8,833 nt of DNA. Source: Alphaproteobacteria bacterium UBA6544 (GTDB taxonomy: Bacteria > Pseudomonadota > Alphaproteobacteria > UBA8366). Numbering within the stretch: position 1 is the stretch's first letter; each line of letters opens with the position of its first letter. The stretch is from positions 1 through 8,833 of the forward strand of contig DJKK01000297.1 of NCBI GenBank assembly GCA_002434595.1, in the 5' to 3' direction. This document shows, in pieces, positions 1 to 6,509 of the stretch. Made by a program: the position numbers and the translations under genes. The notes under the pieces were generated by a model that saw nothing but the letters and a program-made list of their open reading frames with translations, had not been told where the DNA came from and made no database searches.

Positions 1-651
1 CTCGGTGAGATCTTCACTACGCTGCAACTATCTCCTGACCCGCAAGCCAGTGACCGGTGTGGCTCCTGCCGCAATTGCTTGGATATTTGTCCCACGAACG
101 CATTCCCGGGCCCCTACCGTCTCGACGCCCGCAGATGTATTTCCTACCTCACTATCGAACATAAGGGACATATTGCGCCGGAGTTCCGCGCCGCCATGGG
201 AACGCGAATCTACGGGTGCGATGACTGCCTTTCGGTCTGCCCGTGGAACAAATTCGCTCGCATATCGCACGAGAATGACCTGGTCGCCCGCGAAGACTTA
301 ACTTCGCCGAAGATCTCAGAGTTGTTGCAGCTCGAAGATGCAGCATTTCGTGCACATTTCCGCAAATCGCCCATCAAGCGAACCGGCCGCGACCGCTTCA
401 TTCGAAACGTCCTAATTGCCGCCGGAAATACGGGAGCAAGCACGCTTGCCGGTCCGGTTGAAAATCTCCTCAACGATCCCTCGCCGCTCGTCCGCGCAAT
501 GGCGGTTTGGGCTGTTCAACAGCTTGTTGGCGAGGATCGATTTAACGAGCTCCGGCAATTGTACGAAGCTGAAGAGAGTGACGCGGATGTCCGACGCGAA
601 TGGAGCGGCACATCGTCCAATACTGAAGCGGAGTTTAGACGAAACGCTTGA
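1..651 (+). CDS. queG: Epoxyqueuosine reductase QueG, C-terminal part (5' end outside window)
   Basis: QueG is a cytoplasmic cobalamin- and iron-sulfur-dependent enzyme that reduces epoxyqueuosine to queuosine in the wobble position of tRNAs with GUN anticodons. The frame is open from base 1 and gives 216 residues, against roughly 350-380 for the family, so the N-terminal cobalamin-binding half lies upstream of the window. Visible are two ferredoxin-like 4Fe-4S motifs: CGSCRNCLDICP at fragment residues 20-31, and C46 plus CDDCLSVCP at 73-81. Between them is the very characteristic family block LDARRCISYLTIEHKG, followed by RIYGCDDC and PWNKFA. The last ~90 residues resemble the HEAT-like tail of QueG (NVLIAAGNTG, LVRAMAVWAVQQL). 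The gene runs convergently into the ketoacyl synthase gene and its last 17 bases overlap that gene. The tRNA-His(GTG) elsewhere in the window is one of the tRNAs that normally receives queuosine, though this need not mean linkage. Confidence 0.95.
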   Translation, partial: LGEIFTTLQLSPDPQASDRCGSCRNCLDICPTNAFPGPYRLDARRCISYLTIEHKGHIAPEFRAAMGTRIYGCDDCLSVCPWNKFARISHENDLVAREDLTSPKISELLQLEDAAFRAHFRKSPIKRTGRDRFIRNVLIAAGNTGASTLAGPVENLLNDPSPLVRAMAVWAVQQLVGEDRFNELRQLYEAEESDADVRREWSGTSSNTEAEFRRNA

Positions 652-1846
652 GCGCCATTACCGCATTCAATCCGCCGAAGGCGAATGAATTAGAGATCGC
701 CGCATCGATCTGCATTTCTCGAGGATCGTTCGGAACGTAATCCAGATCACAGTGGGGATCCGGCTCTACATAATTTGCCGTAGGTGGAATTATATTGTCG
801 CGCATCCCAAGGACGACTGCCGCCATTTCGAGTGCACCTGCAGCGCCGAGTGCGTGTCCCACCATCGACTTGGTTGATGATACTGCCAATGAGCCCGCGT
901 GGTGGCCAAATACCTGCTTCAAAGCCCTTGTTTCCGTCACGTCGTTCGCCGCGGTCCCGGTACCGTGCGCATTTACGTAGGTAATGTCCTCCGGGTTCAT
1001 ACCGCCATCCTTCAATGCGCCGGCAATCGCCCGCGCCGCGCCTCCAGCGTCCGGTAGTGTTATGTCCATTGCGTCGGAACTCAGTCCATGCCCGACGACT
1101 TCCGCATAGATTTGTGCCCCTCTCGCTTTCGCCTTCTCAAGCATCTCGAATACGAAAACGGCAGAGCCCTCACCGAGTACCATGCCCGTCCGGCCCTTTG
1201 AAAACGGACGGCATGTATCATTCGCCATGACCCGAAGCGCTTCCCAACCCTTCATCGTGCCAACGGTGATTGTCGCTTCTGCTCCACCTGTGACGGCTGC
1301 ATCAACCATCCCGCTGCGCACCATGAGAAATGCTTGGCCCATGGCATGATTCGCCGATGAACACGCGCTCGCAATGGAGTAGGCCGGCCCCTTAATTCCG
1401 TGCTCCATAGTGATATGGCTTGTCGCCGCGTTAATCATCAGTCGTGGAACCGTGAAGGGGTGCACCCGTGATTTTTTTTCGGCGTATATTGTCCAGTAAC
1501 TATCGTCGAGAGTGGTCTGTCCGCCTACGCCCGAGCCGATGACCGATGCTGCCCGCTCACCGGCCTCGCCCTCGAATGAAATACCCGAATCAGAAATGGC
1601 CTCACGCGCCGCGATTAACCCAAACTGAGAGAATCGGTCGAGCATGCCCAGCTGACGCTTTTCGAAATATTCCTGCGGCTCAAAGCCGGCTACTTCCGCA
1701 CCGATCTTTACGGTCAATGTGTCGGTGGGGATTGTTGTAATCTCTCCGATCGACGAACGACCGTTGCTAATTTTTCCCCAGAAATCTGCAGCATTGTGGC
1801 CCGCCGCGGAGATAACCCCGAGGCCCGTGATAACTACTCTGTTCAT
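635..1846 (-). CDS. fabF: Beta-ketoacyl-ACP synthase II (FabF-type condensing enzyme)
   Basis: This is a decarboxylating condensing enzyme of type II fatty acid synthesis. It joins malonyl-ACP to an acyl chain on its active-site cysteine, in the cytoplasm. The 403-residue product is close to FabF length (about 410). It begins with the family N-terminus RVVITGLGV. The nucleophile is Cys162 in ASACSSANHA, and the two histidines are His294 in NAHGTGT and His331 in MVGHALGAAG, with the conserved Lys326 in SSTKS. The C-terminal NSFAFGGLNA motif is present. The Cys-His-His set marks a KAS I/II enzyme rather than FabH or a chain-length factor. The ATG lies 49 bp after the ACP gene, preceded by a weak AGAGAA ribosome site, which fits co-transcription with the ACP and lpxD. 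Position beside lpxD suggests a role in the lipid A acyl supply rather than being the only housekeeping FabF; that is inference. Its 3' end overlaps queG. Confidence 0.95.
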   Translation of the reverse strand: MNRVVITGLGVISAAGHNAADFWGKISNGRSSIGEITTIPTDTLTVKIGAEVAGFEPQEYFEKRQLGMLDRFSQFGLIAAREAISDSGISFEGEAGERAASVIGSGVGGQTTLDDSYWTIYAEKKSRVHPFTVPRLMINAATSHITMEHGIKGPAYSIASACSSANHAMGQAFLMVRSGMVDAAVTGGAEATITVGTMKGWEALRVMANDTCRPFSKGRTGMVLGEGSAVFVFEMLEKAKARGAQIYAEVVGHGLSSDAMDITLPDAGGAARAIAGALKDGGMNPEDITYVNAHGTGTAANDVTETRALKQVFGHHAGSLAVSSTKSMVGHALGAAGALEMAAVVLGMRDNIIPPTANYVEPDPHCDLDYVPNDPREMQIDAAISNSFAFGGLNAVMALKRFV

Positions 1847-1895
1847 ACGATTTCTCTAAAAATGAGTGGGCCGGTTTGCTGCGTGGGCTCGATCT

Positions 1896-2156
1896 CTACG
1901 CCGCGCCGCCGCTTTCAGCTATCAATGCTTCGACAGCCTTCACGACGTCACTGACAGTGTCGAATTCGAGTTCCTGATCATTTGCGTTGAAAGGTACGTG
2001 GATATCGAATTTTTCCTCAACCGCAAAGATAATCTCAACGACATCGAGAGACTCGATCTCAAGTTCTTGCAAACTAGCAGTGCCGACAATTTTATCTCGC
2101 GCGACCGCCGCTTTCTCGGCGATGATCTCAAAGATGTCGCTTTCAACGCTAGCCAT
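1896..2156 (-). CDS. Small acyl carrier protein (phosphopantetheine-binding)
   Basis: An ACP of 86 residues that would carry acyl chains as thioesters on 4'-phosphopantetheine. Using the ATG at 2156, the attachment serine is Ser36 in LEIESLDVVE, in line with the position seen in housekeeping ACPs. Helix II continues as EIIFAVEEKFDIHVPF, the usual acidic recognition helix, and the C-terminal helix is TVSDVVKAVEAL. The canonical D-S-L around the serine is E-S-L here, and the preceding DLG is absent. The ATG is chosen because GGGGA lies about 6 bases upstream; an in-frame GTG at 2171 would add five residues (MRGIK) but would absorb that ribosome site. The gene lies between lpxD and the ketoacyl synthase on the same strand. 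I infer a specialised ACP serving these two enzymes, possibly analogous to AcpXL of rhizobia, although the sequence does not look like a close AcpXL relative. Confidence 0.9.
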   Translation of the reverse strand: MASVESDIFEIIAEKAAVARDKIVGTASLQELEIESLDVVEIIFAVEEKFDIHVPFNANDQELEFDTVSDVVKAVEALIAESGGAA

Positions 2157-2184
2157 TTTTATTCCCCGCACGGCCGTACTTTTT

Positions 2185-2203
2185 AGTTCTCTACGTGAGA
2201 ACT
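2185..2203. repeat. Perfect inverted repeat between lpxD and the ACP gene
   Basis: AGTTCTC (2185-2191) and GAGAACT (2197-2203) are exact reverse complements separated by the five bases TACGT, giving a 7-bp stem in the 68-bp gap between the lpxD stop and the ACP start. Read in the direction of the operon, the hairpin is followed by an A-run, not a T-run, so it is not an ordinary intrinsic terminator for this transcript. It might be an mRNA processing or stability element that lets ACP be made in excess of LpxD, or an operator. Function is unproven. Confidence 0.45.
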
Positions 2204-2224
2204 CACGACCGAATCGATGTTTCG

Positions 2225-3319
2225 TTAGCCCTTTTTGTCTGGCGTTTCAATACCGCGAAACTTCTTTTTCAACTTCATGATGTCATTGAACATGGTTTCA
2301 AGACGCCGAAGCATCAAAACCTGGTTCACAAACTCTTTCTTCTTAATTGCCGGCAAACCGAGATAGACTTCGCGTTCCGCAAGATTGGAGGCCACGCCCG
2401 AACCTCCGCCGACAACGACATCACTTCCTATTTTTAGGTGGTCCGCCACGCCGACCTGTCCTGCGAGCACCACACGGTCACCGATCACACAACTACCCGC
2501 GATACCAACTTGTCCGCAAATCATGCAGTTTTCGCCAATAACGACATTATGTCCCACCATCACCAGATCATCGAGCTTCGTACCGCGGCCGATGCGTGTG
2601 GCGCTTATTGTCCCTCGATCGATGGAGGTACAGGCGCCAATTTCTGTATCGCTTCCCAAAATCACGGTCCCGATCGAATTGATGCGGACAATCTCGACAT
2701 TCAATGCTTCAACGCGGCCGGTCGCCTTCGCAGTTTCGACTGAGCCTGCTTCGGGCGTAACAAAGCTGAACCCGTCGGCACCGATACTTGCATTCTGATG
2801 GACGATGACGCGATCGCCGAGGATAACGCGTTCGCCGATGCGTGCACCGGGGTGAATAAGGCAATCCTCCCCAAGAACAGCGCCCGCGCCAACGGTTGAC
2901 TGCGGCATGATAATCGTCCCGCGGCCGAGCTTCGCGCCCGGGCCCACATAAGAAAGAGCCCCGACGCTGACGTCATCCGCGATGATCTCCGCGTCCGGAG
3001 CCACCACAGCGTTCGGATGTATGCCCCGCTCTGAATGAACCGGTTTTTCGAACACGCGTGTAATTCCGGCCATCGCAAAGCGGGACCTGCCAACCGTTAC
3101 ATAACCGGCAACCGCGCCTTCGGGAACGCTTGCGCCTTCAGCTACAATCGCACTAAGAGCCGGTGTATCCGAAAGTTTAGCGAGCAGTTCCGCGTCCATA
3201 GCAAGCGCCAGATCGCGGTCCGATTCCGCGTCTGCTGGATGCACGGCACGATCGACTTCCAATGTCGCATCGCCGAAGACGCTTCCGCCTAATGCTTCCG
3301 CAATTTGTTCTAATTTCAT
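2225..3319 (-). CDS. lpxD: UDP-3-O-(3-hydroxyacyl)glucosamine N-acyltransferase LpxD
   Basis: LpxD performs the third step of lipid A synthesis, moving an R-3-hydroxyacyl group from ACP to the 2-amino group of UDP-3-O-acylglucosamine in the cytoplasm. The 364-residue product is near the usual 340-360. The N-terminal uridine-binding domain (about 1-100) starts with the typical KLEQIAEALGG. From about 100 to 310 runs a left-handed beta-helix of hexapeptide repeats such as LGEDCL, IGERVI, IGRGTK and IGENCM. The catalytic histidine is His257 in MVGHNVVIG, matching the IAHNVVIG block of the E. coli enzyme. A basic helical C-terminus (LRRLETMFNDIMKLKKKF) completes the fold. The start is supported by the family-typical N-terminus, although no strong ribosome site precedes it. 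In E. coli and many proteobacteria lpxD lies with fabZ-lpxA; here it instead leads an ACP and a ketoacyl synthase, so it could be a second or relocated copy. Confidence 0.95.
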   Translation of the reverse strand: MKLEQIAEALGGSVFGDATLEVDRAVHPADAESDRDLALAMDAELLAKLSDTPALSAIVAEGASVPEGAVAGYVTVGRSRFAMAGITRVFEKPVHSERGIHPNAVVAPDAEIIADDVSVGALSYVGPGAKLGRGTIIMPQSTVGAGAVLGEDCLIHPGARIGERVILGDRVIVHQNASIGADGFSFVTPEAGSVETAKATGRVEALNVEIVRINSIGTVILGSDTEIGACTSIDRGTISATRIGRGTKLDDLVMVGHNVVIGENCMICGQVGIAGSCVIGDRVVLAGQVGVADHLKIGSDVVVGGGSGVASNLAEREVYLGLPAIKKKEFVNQVLMLRRLETMFNDIMKLKKKFRGIETPDKKG

Positions 3320-3401
3320 GTTATTGCGTTACCGCAGTCACCGCGAGACCAGTTGCGTATAACACGTCAAACCGTACGTTGCGAGTTGGGAAACGCCCGC
3401 C

Positions 3402-3575
3402 TCAGTCGATAAAAGCGTCGATGTCGGACTGGAACAAGTCTTCGCCTTCGAGTGCTGGCCAATTTAGTAGCGCATCTCTCTCAATAAGCGGCTGATCGTT
3501 ATCCTTTACGGAAGGTCGATAAAGGCATCCGCAACCCAAATACCAATCATCGAGTGGATGCACTCTCCGATGCAC
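3402..3575 (-). pseudogene. Short hypothetical reading frame, possible gene remnant
   Basis: A minus-strand frame that could start at a GTG (3575) and ends at TGA (3402-3404), about 57 residues. The second half reads like genuine protein (RDALLNWPALEGEDLF, then SDIDAFID at the end), but no family is recognised. It overlaps, in another frame, the 44-residue frame at 3506-3640, so at most one of the two can be fully real; a frameshift joining them is possible. No clear ribosome site is seen. Confidence 0.2.
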
Positions 3576-3640
3576 CTGAGTGTCTTGACGACATTATTGC
3601 ACCGCTGGCCCGTACTATCCTGGAAGCTGCATGCCTCCAT
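3506..3640 (-). CDS. Possible 44-residue hypothetical protein
   Basis: An ATG (3638-3640) starts four bases after the TAA of the upstream frame, so translational coupling is conceivable, and the frame closes at TAA (3506-3508). The product has four cysteines (residues 4, 14, 23 and 27) and a mildly hydrophobic patch, SMIGIWVADAFI, near the end. There is no recognised domain, and the only purine-rich stretch upstream (AGGAA) is about 14 bases away, too far for a good ribosome site. It may be a fragment of a decayed gene rather than a working small protein. Confidence 0.2.
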   Translation of the reverse strand: MEACSFQDSTGQRCNNVVKTLRCIGECIHSMIGIWVADAFIDLP

Positions 3641-3644
3641 GATT

Positions 3645-4037
3645 TTAACTAATTCCTGATTCACTTTCCTCTGTCAGGGTAAAGAGGCGCTCATCCGTCG
3701 GGTGACGCACAAAAATATCAAAAAGTAATTCAACGATATGTTCGGTCGATCGTAAGTTATATTCGGTCGCCGACTGGGTCGCGACCACAATCGCATTCAA
3801 TTCCGACTTCGTGCGTCCGATGGAACGAAGCATCTGCACAATCTCGATCCGAACGTCGGCTTCTTCCTCTTCGCCAATCTCATACTTTTCGCCGGATTGG
3901 CAGGTTTCGGCCCCGATCCCGTCTTTCTTCAGATCGGCAATTTCAACGCGTAAGTCTTCGAGCGTCTCTGAGATTTCAATTTTTCCGATCGATACCCCTC
4001 AATCGCTAACGGTACTGGTTGCGAATCTTGCGGACAT
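3645..4037 (-). pseudogene. Hypothetical gene with an early in-frame stop, probably decayed
   Basis: From 3998 down to the TAA at 3645-3647 the minus strand is open for 117 codons and looks like real protein: charged, helix-prone blocks such as EISETLEDLRVEIADLKK, then GEEEEADVRIEIVQMLRSIG, then a C-terminal ELLFDIFVRHPTDERLF. No ATG lies upstream within this open stretch; the nearest in-frame ATG (4037) is cut off after 12 codons by a TGA (3999-4001). The only ordinary start inside is a GTG at 3839, which would give a 64-residue product and discard the acidic coiled-coil-like part. I therefore read it as a gene inactivated by a nonsense change or having lost its start. No family is recognised. 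An alternative is a short intact protein from the GTG. Confidence 0.35.
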
Positions 4038-4200
4038 CGAAAACGTCCGCCGCTTACCAGTCCGCTGTAAAAACCATTTTACCCGCTTAGGACATGCGCT
4101 TACTTCCTGAGACCATGGTGACAAAGACAATGCAATCGCAGCGTCGATTAAAAAAATAACATCGCAAACATTTACATTTAATGAACCTTGGTCGACGCAT

Positions 4201-4229
4201 CAAAAAATACGGTCTCTTAGGTTTTTTTG
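4201..4229. terminator. Weak candidate terminator after the SDR gene
   Basis: CAAAAAA (4201-4207) and TTTTTTG (4223-4229) can pair around a 15-base loop, giving a purely AT-rich stem just past the SDR stop. Either strand would end in a T-tract. The stem is weak because it lacks a GC core, so the call is tentative. Confidence 0.2.
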
Positions 4230-4236
4230 TACGCCA

Positions 4237-5001
4237 CTAGAGAAAGACGCTACCACCGTCGACCATAATCGTCTGGCCAGTAACGAACTTACTAGCATCA
4301 CCCGCCAAATACACCACGGTACCCGCTAAGTCTTCCGTTTCGAGATTCCGTTGCAGGGTTTGACCGCTAGCGATGACATCTTTGGCTTTATCCAATTTCG
4401 GTCCAAAAAATTCCTCCGTCCCTTCCGTCATGACGGCGGACGGCGCAATGGCATTGACCCGAATCCAGTCGCTGCCTAGCTCGCGGGCGAGGCTACGTGT
4501 CATTCCGATCACCGCTGCTTTAGAAACCGCATAGTGAAGGGCAAAAGGCAGTCCATAGACTGCGGCTAGGGAAGAAATGTTTACTATGCTACCGCCGCCC
4601 GCTGTCCGCATGGCTCCAACAACCGCCTTGCAACAATGCCACATGCCCGTGACATTAACGCTCATGCAGCGATTCCATTCCTCTGGATCAAGGGAATCAA
4701 AGCGCCCACCTTTCAGGCCACCGTAGAGAGCCGCGTTGTTAATCAAAACGTCAACGCGCCCGAAGGCATCCTCGGCAGCTTTCGCCGCCGCGTCGCAGGA
4801 CGCCATATCAGTGACATCAAGCGATACTGCAATGCCAGTGCCTCCGGCCCCTTGCACCGCTGAAATAGTCTCCTCGCAACCCCTGACGTCACCGGCGATG
4901 ATCGAAGCTCCTTCCGCGGCCATTCTAATTGCGTATTCTCGCCCTAGGCCGCGCGCCGCGCCTGTTACAATCGCTACTTTGCCTTCAAGATGTCCCGCCA
5001 T
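4237..5001 (-). CDS. Short-chain dehydrogenase/reductase, probably NAD-dependent
   Basis: A classical SDR of 254 residues that would oxidise or reduce a hydroxyl/keto group on an unidentified substrate. The Rossmann cofactor motif TGAARGLG is at 13-20, with Asp38 at the end of the second beta strand (AGDVR), which favours NAD(H) over NADP(H). NNAA is at 88-91, the structural Asn is Asn116 (SVNVTG), and the catalytic Ser144, Tyr157 and Lys161 lie in NISS and YAVSK. The C-terminus VTGQTIMVDGG is typical. The ATG at 5001 is preferred because AGGAGAGGCAGGA lies just upstream; a TTG at 5022 would include that site in the protein. It follows the enolase-superfamily gene by 75 bp on the same strand, so the two are probably one operon, with the SDR acting on a precursor or product of the other enzyme. 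The substrate cannot be read from the sequence. Confidence 0.92.
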   Translation of the reverse strand: MAGHLEGKVAIVTGAARGLGREYAIRMAAEGASIIAGDVRGCEETISAVQGAGGTGIAVSLDVTDMASCDAAAKAAEDAFGRVDVLINNAALYGGLKGGRFDSLDPEEWNRCMSVNVTGMWHCCKAVVGAMRTAGGGSIVNISSLAAVYGLPFALHYAVSKAAVIGMTRSLARELGSDWIRVNAIAPSAVMTEGTEEFFGPKLDKAKDVIASGQTLQRNLETEDLAGTVVYLAGDASKFVTGQTIMVDGGSVFL

Positions 5002-5076
5002 TCGTCCTGCCTCTCCTGTCAAAGCTCAGAAAGTAATCGCCAAAATTATCCTTGCCATTGCTGGAACCCGCAGGCT

Positions 5077-6180
5077 CTATCCGTCCTCGACGCCGTAGTC
5101 ACGCATCACATTCGGGTCAGGTTCGCGTCCCAAGCCAGGTCCGTCTGGAACCACAAACGCCCCATCGACAGTATCGATCAGATCGCCATAGAGGCTGGCC
5201 TCGAGAATGCAATAGAAGCGCTCGAGGAAACCTTCGACCGGCTGCGCGGCGGCGAATTGTACTGTCGCGAGAAAACCAGGCCCGAAATATGGAGAATGGG
5301 GCATTAGAGCGACCGCCGCGGTTTCGGCTAGTGCCGCAATCTTACGCATCTCGGTGATGCCACCAACCTTTATAACGCTCGGTTGCGCATATTGTACCGC
5401 ACCTGCGTCGAACATCTTCTTAAACTCAAAAGAGGTGCAGGCATTTTCCCCAGCCGCAATCGGAATCCCGCTGCGATGGCCTAGCTCGGCCAATGCGTCG
5501 AAGTCCTCTGGCGGAAAGATCGGTTCCTCCAGCCAGTGTAAATCATATTCCAGCAATCGAAGGGCCATCTGCCGCGCTTCTTCCGGGGTCCATGGACAGT
5601 TCGTATCCACCATCAGCGGTATCCCCTCTCCCGCCGCAAACCGCGATGCAGCAATTTCGGGCACCTCCGTCTCATGGATTTTGATGGCCTCATATCCTTC
5701 CTGCCGCGCCTTCGTCACGTTCTCCGCAACAAGGTCTAGATCCCGATACTTCAATAGGCTGGCATATCCCGTGACACGCTGCCGAGCCATACCGCCGAGC
5801 AACTGATGCAGTGGCGCGTTCGCGCGTTTCGCAGCGATATCCCAAAGCGCAATATCAAGACCAGAAAGTGCAAATATCGTGATCCCGTAGCGGCCAAATA
5901 GGTGCAGTTTTTGCTGCATGTCGCGTGATATACCGGCGATATCACTGGAATCCATGCCGACAACTACGGGAGCAATCATCCGTTCAACGGCAGCCTTGAC
6001 CGCAGGACGACAGTTATAACTAAACGCTTCTCCCCAGCCTGTTAGGCCATCCTCCGTGTCGACCTTAACCATAAGGATCGAAAGTTTGTTCCAGGATTGA
6101 CCACCCCAACCGGCCTTTGGACCGCCGTGCTCGTATGGGATCTCTAGACTAACTGTCGAGACGGCGGAAATTTTCGTCAC
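5077..6180 (-). CDS. Mandelate racemase / muconate lactonizing enzyme (enolase superfamily) protein
   Basis: A Mg-dependent enolase-superfamily enzyme of 367 residues that would abstract the proton next to a carboxylate, as in acid-sugar dehydratases, racemases or epimerases. The N-terminal capping domain covers about 1-125 and the barrel follows. Metal ligands are Asp192 (VDTN), Glu218 (WLEEP) and Glu245 (AGEN). The base on the second strand is Lys167 in a K-x-H motif (KIH) rather than the more usual K-x-K. The opposite base is His295 (MPHSP), and Glu320 (FLERF) matches the electrophilic Glu of mandelate racemase. The Asp that normally pairs with the His is replaced by Ser268 in QPSVIKVGG. 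The GTG at 6180 is chosen because AGGAGG lies 8 bases upstream and family similarity begins there. The frame is open further upstream, with an ATG at 6267 preceded by AGGAG that cannot be excluded. It lies upstream of the SDR, likely in one transcript. Confidence 0.9.
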   Translation of the reverse strand: MTKISAVSTVSLEIPYEHGGPKAGWGGQSWNKLSILMVKVDTEDGLTGWGEAFSYNCRPAVKAAVERMIAPVVVGMDSSDIAGISRDMQQKLHLFGRYGITIFALSGLDIALWDIAAKRANAPLHQLLGGMARQRVTGYASLLKYRDLDLVAENVTKARQEGYEAIKIHETEVPEIAASRFAAGEGIPLMVDTNCPWTPEEARQMALRLLEYDLHWLEEPIFPPEDFDALAELGHRSGIPIAAGENACTSFEFKKMFDAGAVQYAQPSVIKVGGITEMRKIAALAETAAVALMPHSPYFGPGFLATVQFAAAQPVEGFLERFYCILEASLYGDLIDTVDGAFVVPDGPGLGREPDPNVMRDYGVEDG

Positions 6181-6509
6181 ACTACTTACCTCCTGCCGAT
6201 TATTGTCTTGATCGTTGCTGAATATCGCGAATGAACTGTTGTGTATACCGCCGCTGCGCTTTGTCATGCGGCTCCTGTTCTCGGTTGTCCGAAGTCTCCG
6301 TCGCAAGCCCACCACGCGGCTGGAATTGTAATAGTTATTTAAGCGACACTGAAAAATACCTTTCCATCGGTTTGCCTCTTCGCCGAATTGCATCCCGAGA
6401 TGACTGAACGTGGAACTGTATTACGGTCGCGGGGTCTATTCTGAGCCTGGGTGCTCTGCGACATCAGTATAAACAACACTACGCTGATGAGGAGATGCAG
6501 CCTCGTCCT
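6181..6509. other. Long gap between the GST-like and enolase-superfamily genes
   Basis: 329 bp without a supported gene. The minus-strand frame of the downstream gene happens to stay open to 6393, but that extension (basic, NNYYNSS, RRRLRTT) does not look like any enolase-superfamily N-terminus. The length suggests room for a separate promoter and 5' leader of the enolase-superfamily/SDR pair; a TATACT hexamer is visible on the minus strand near 6470, but without a good -35 partner. No clear terminator follows the GST-like gene. Confidence 0.5.

Larger units (their letters stand above)
3320..4236. other. Gene-poor stretch between lpxD and the SDR gene
   Basis: About 900 bp with no intact recognisable gene. 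The lpxD promoter should lie near its left end, but I could not find a convincing -35/-10 pair. The middle (3402-4037) holds minus-strand protein-like frames that are interrupted; they are listed separately. The right part (about 4100-4236) is AT-rich with long A and T tracts and no readable frame. An inverted repeat GCGTCGA (4141-4147) / TCGACGC (4192-4198) is present with a 44-base loop, and another, GCGGAC / GTCCGC, lies around 4030-4050; neither has a clear role. Confidence 0.6.

Noticed and set aside
2157..2171. GTG start giving a five-residue longer ACP
   Set aside because: The extension would contain the GGGGA ribosome site that serves the ATG at 2156, and Ser36 fits the usual ACP numbering with the ATG.
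3999..4001. The in-frame TGA read as a selenocysteine codon
   Set aside because: No selenoprotein family is recognised and no SECIS-like hairpin directly after the TGA is evident; a nonsense mutation or absent start is simpler.
3811..4110. A 99-codon plus-strand open frame opposite the decayed hypothetical gene
   Set aside because: It is Ser/Ile/Pro-rich and looks like the antisense shadow of the more protein-like minus-strand frame; no ribosome site or recognisable motif.
4141..4198. Inverted repeat GCGTCGA ... TCGACGC as ends of a small mobile element
   Set aside because: Only 7 bp, 44-base interior, no target duplication and no coding content; chance is a sufficient explanation.
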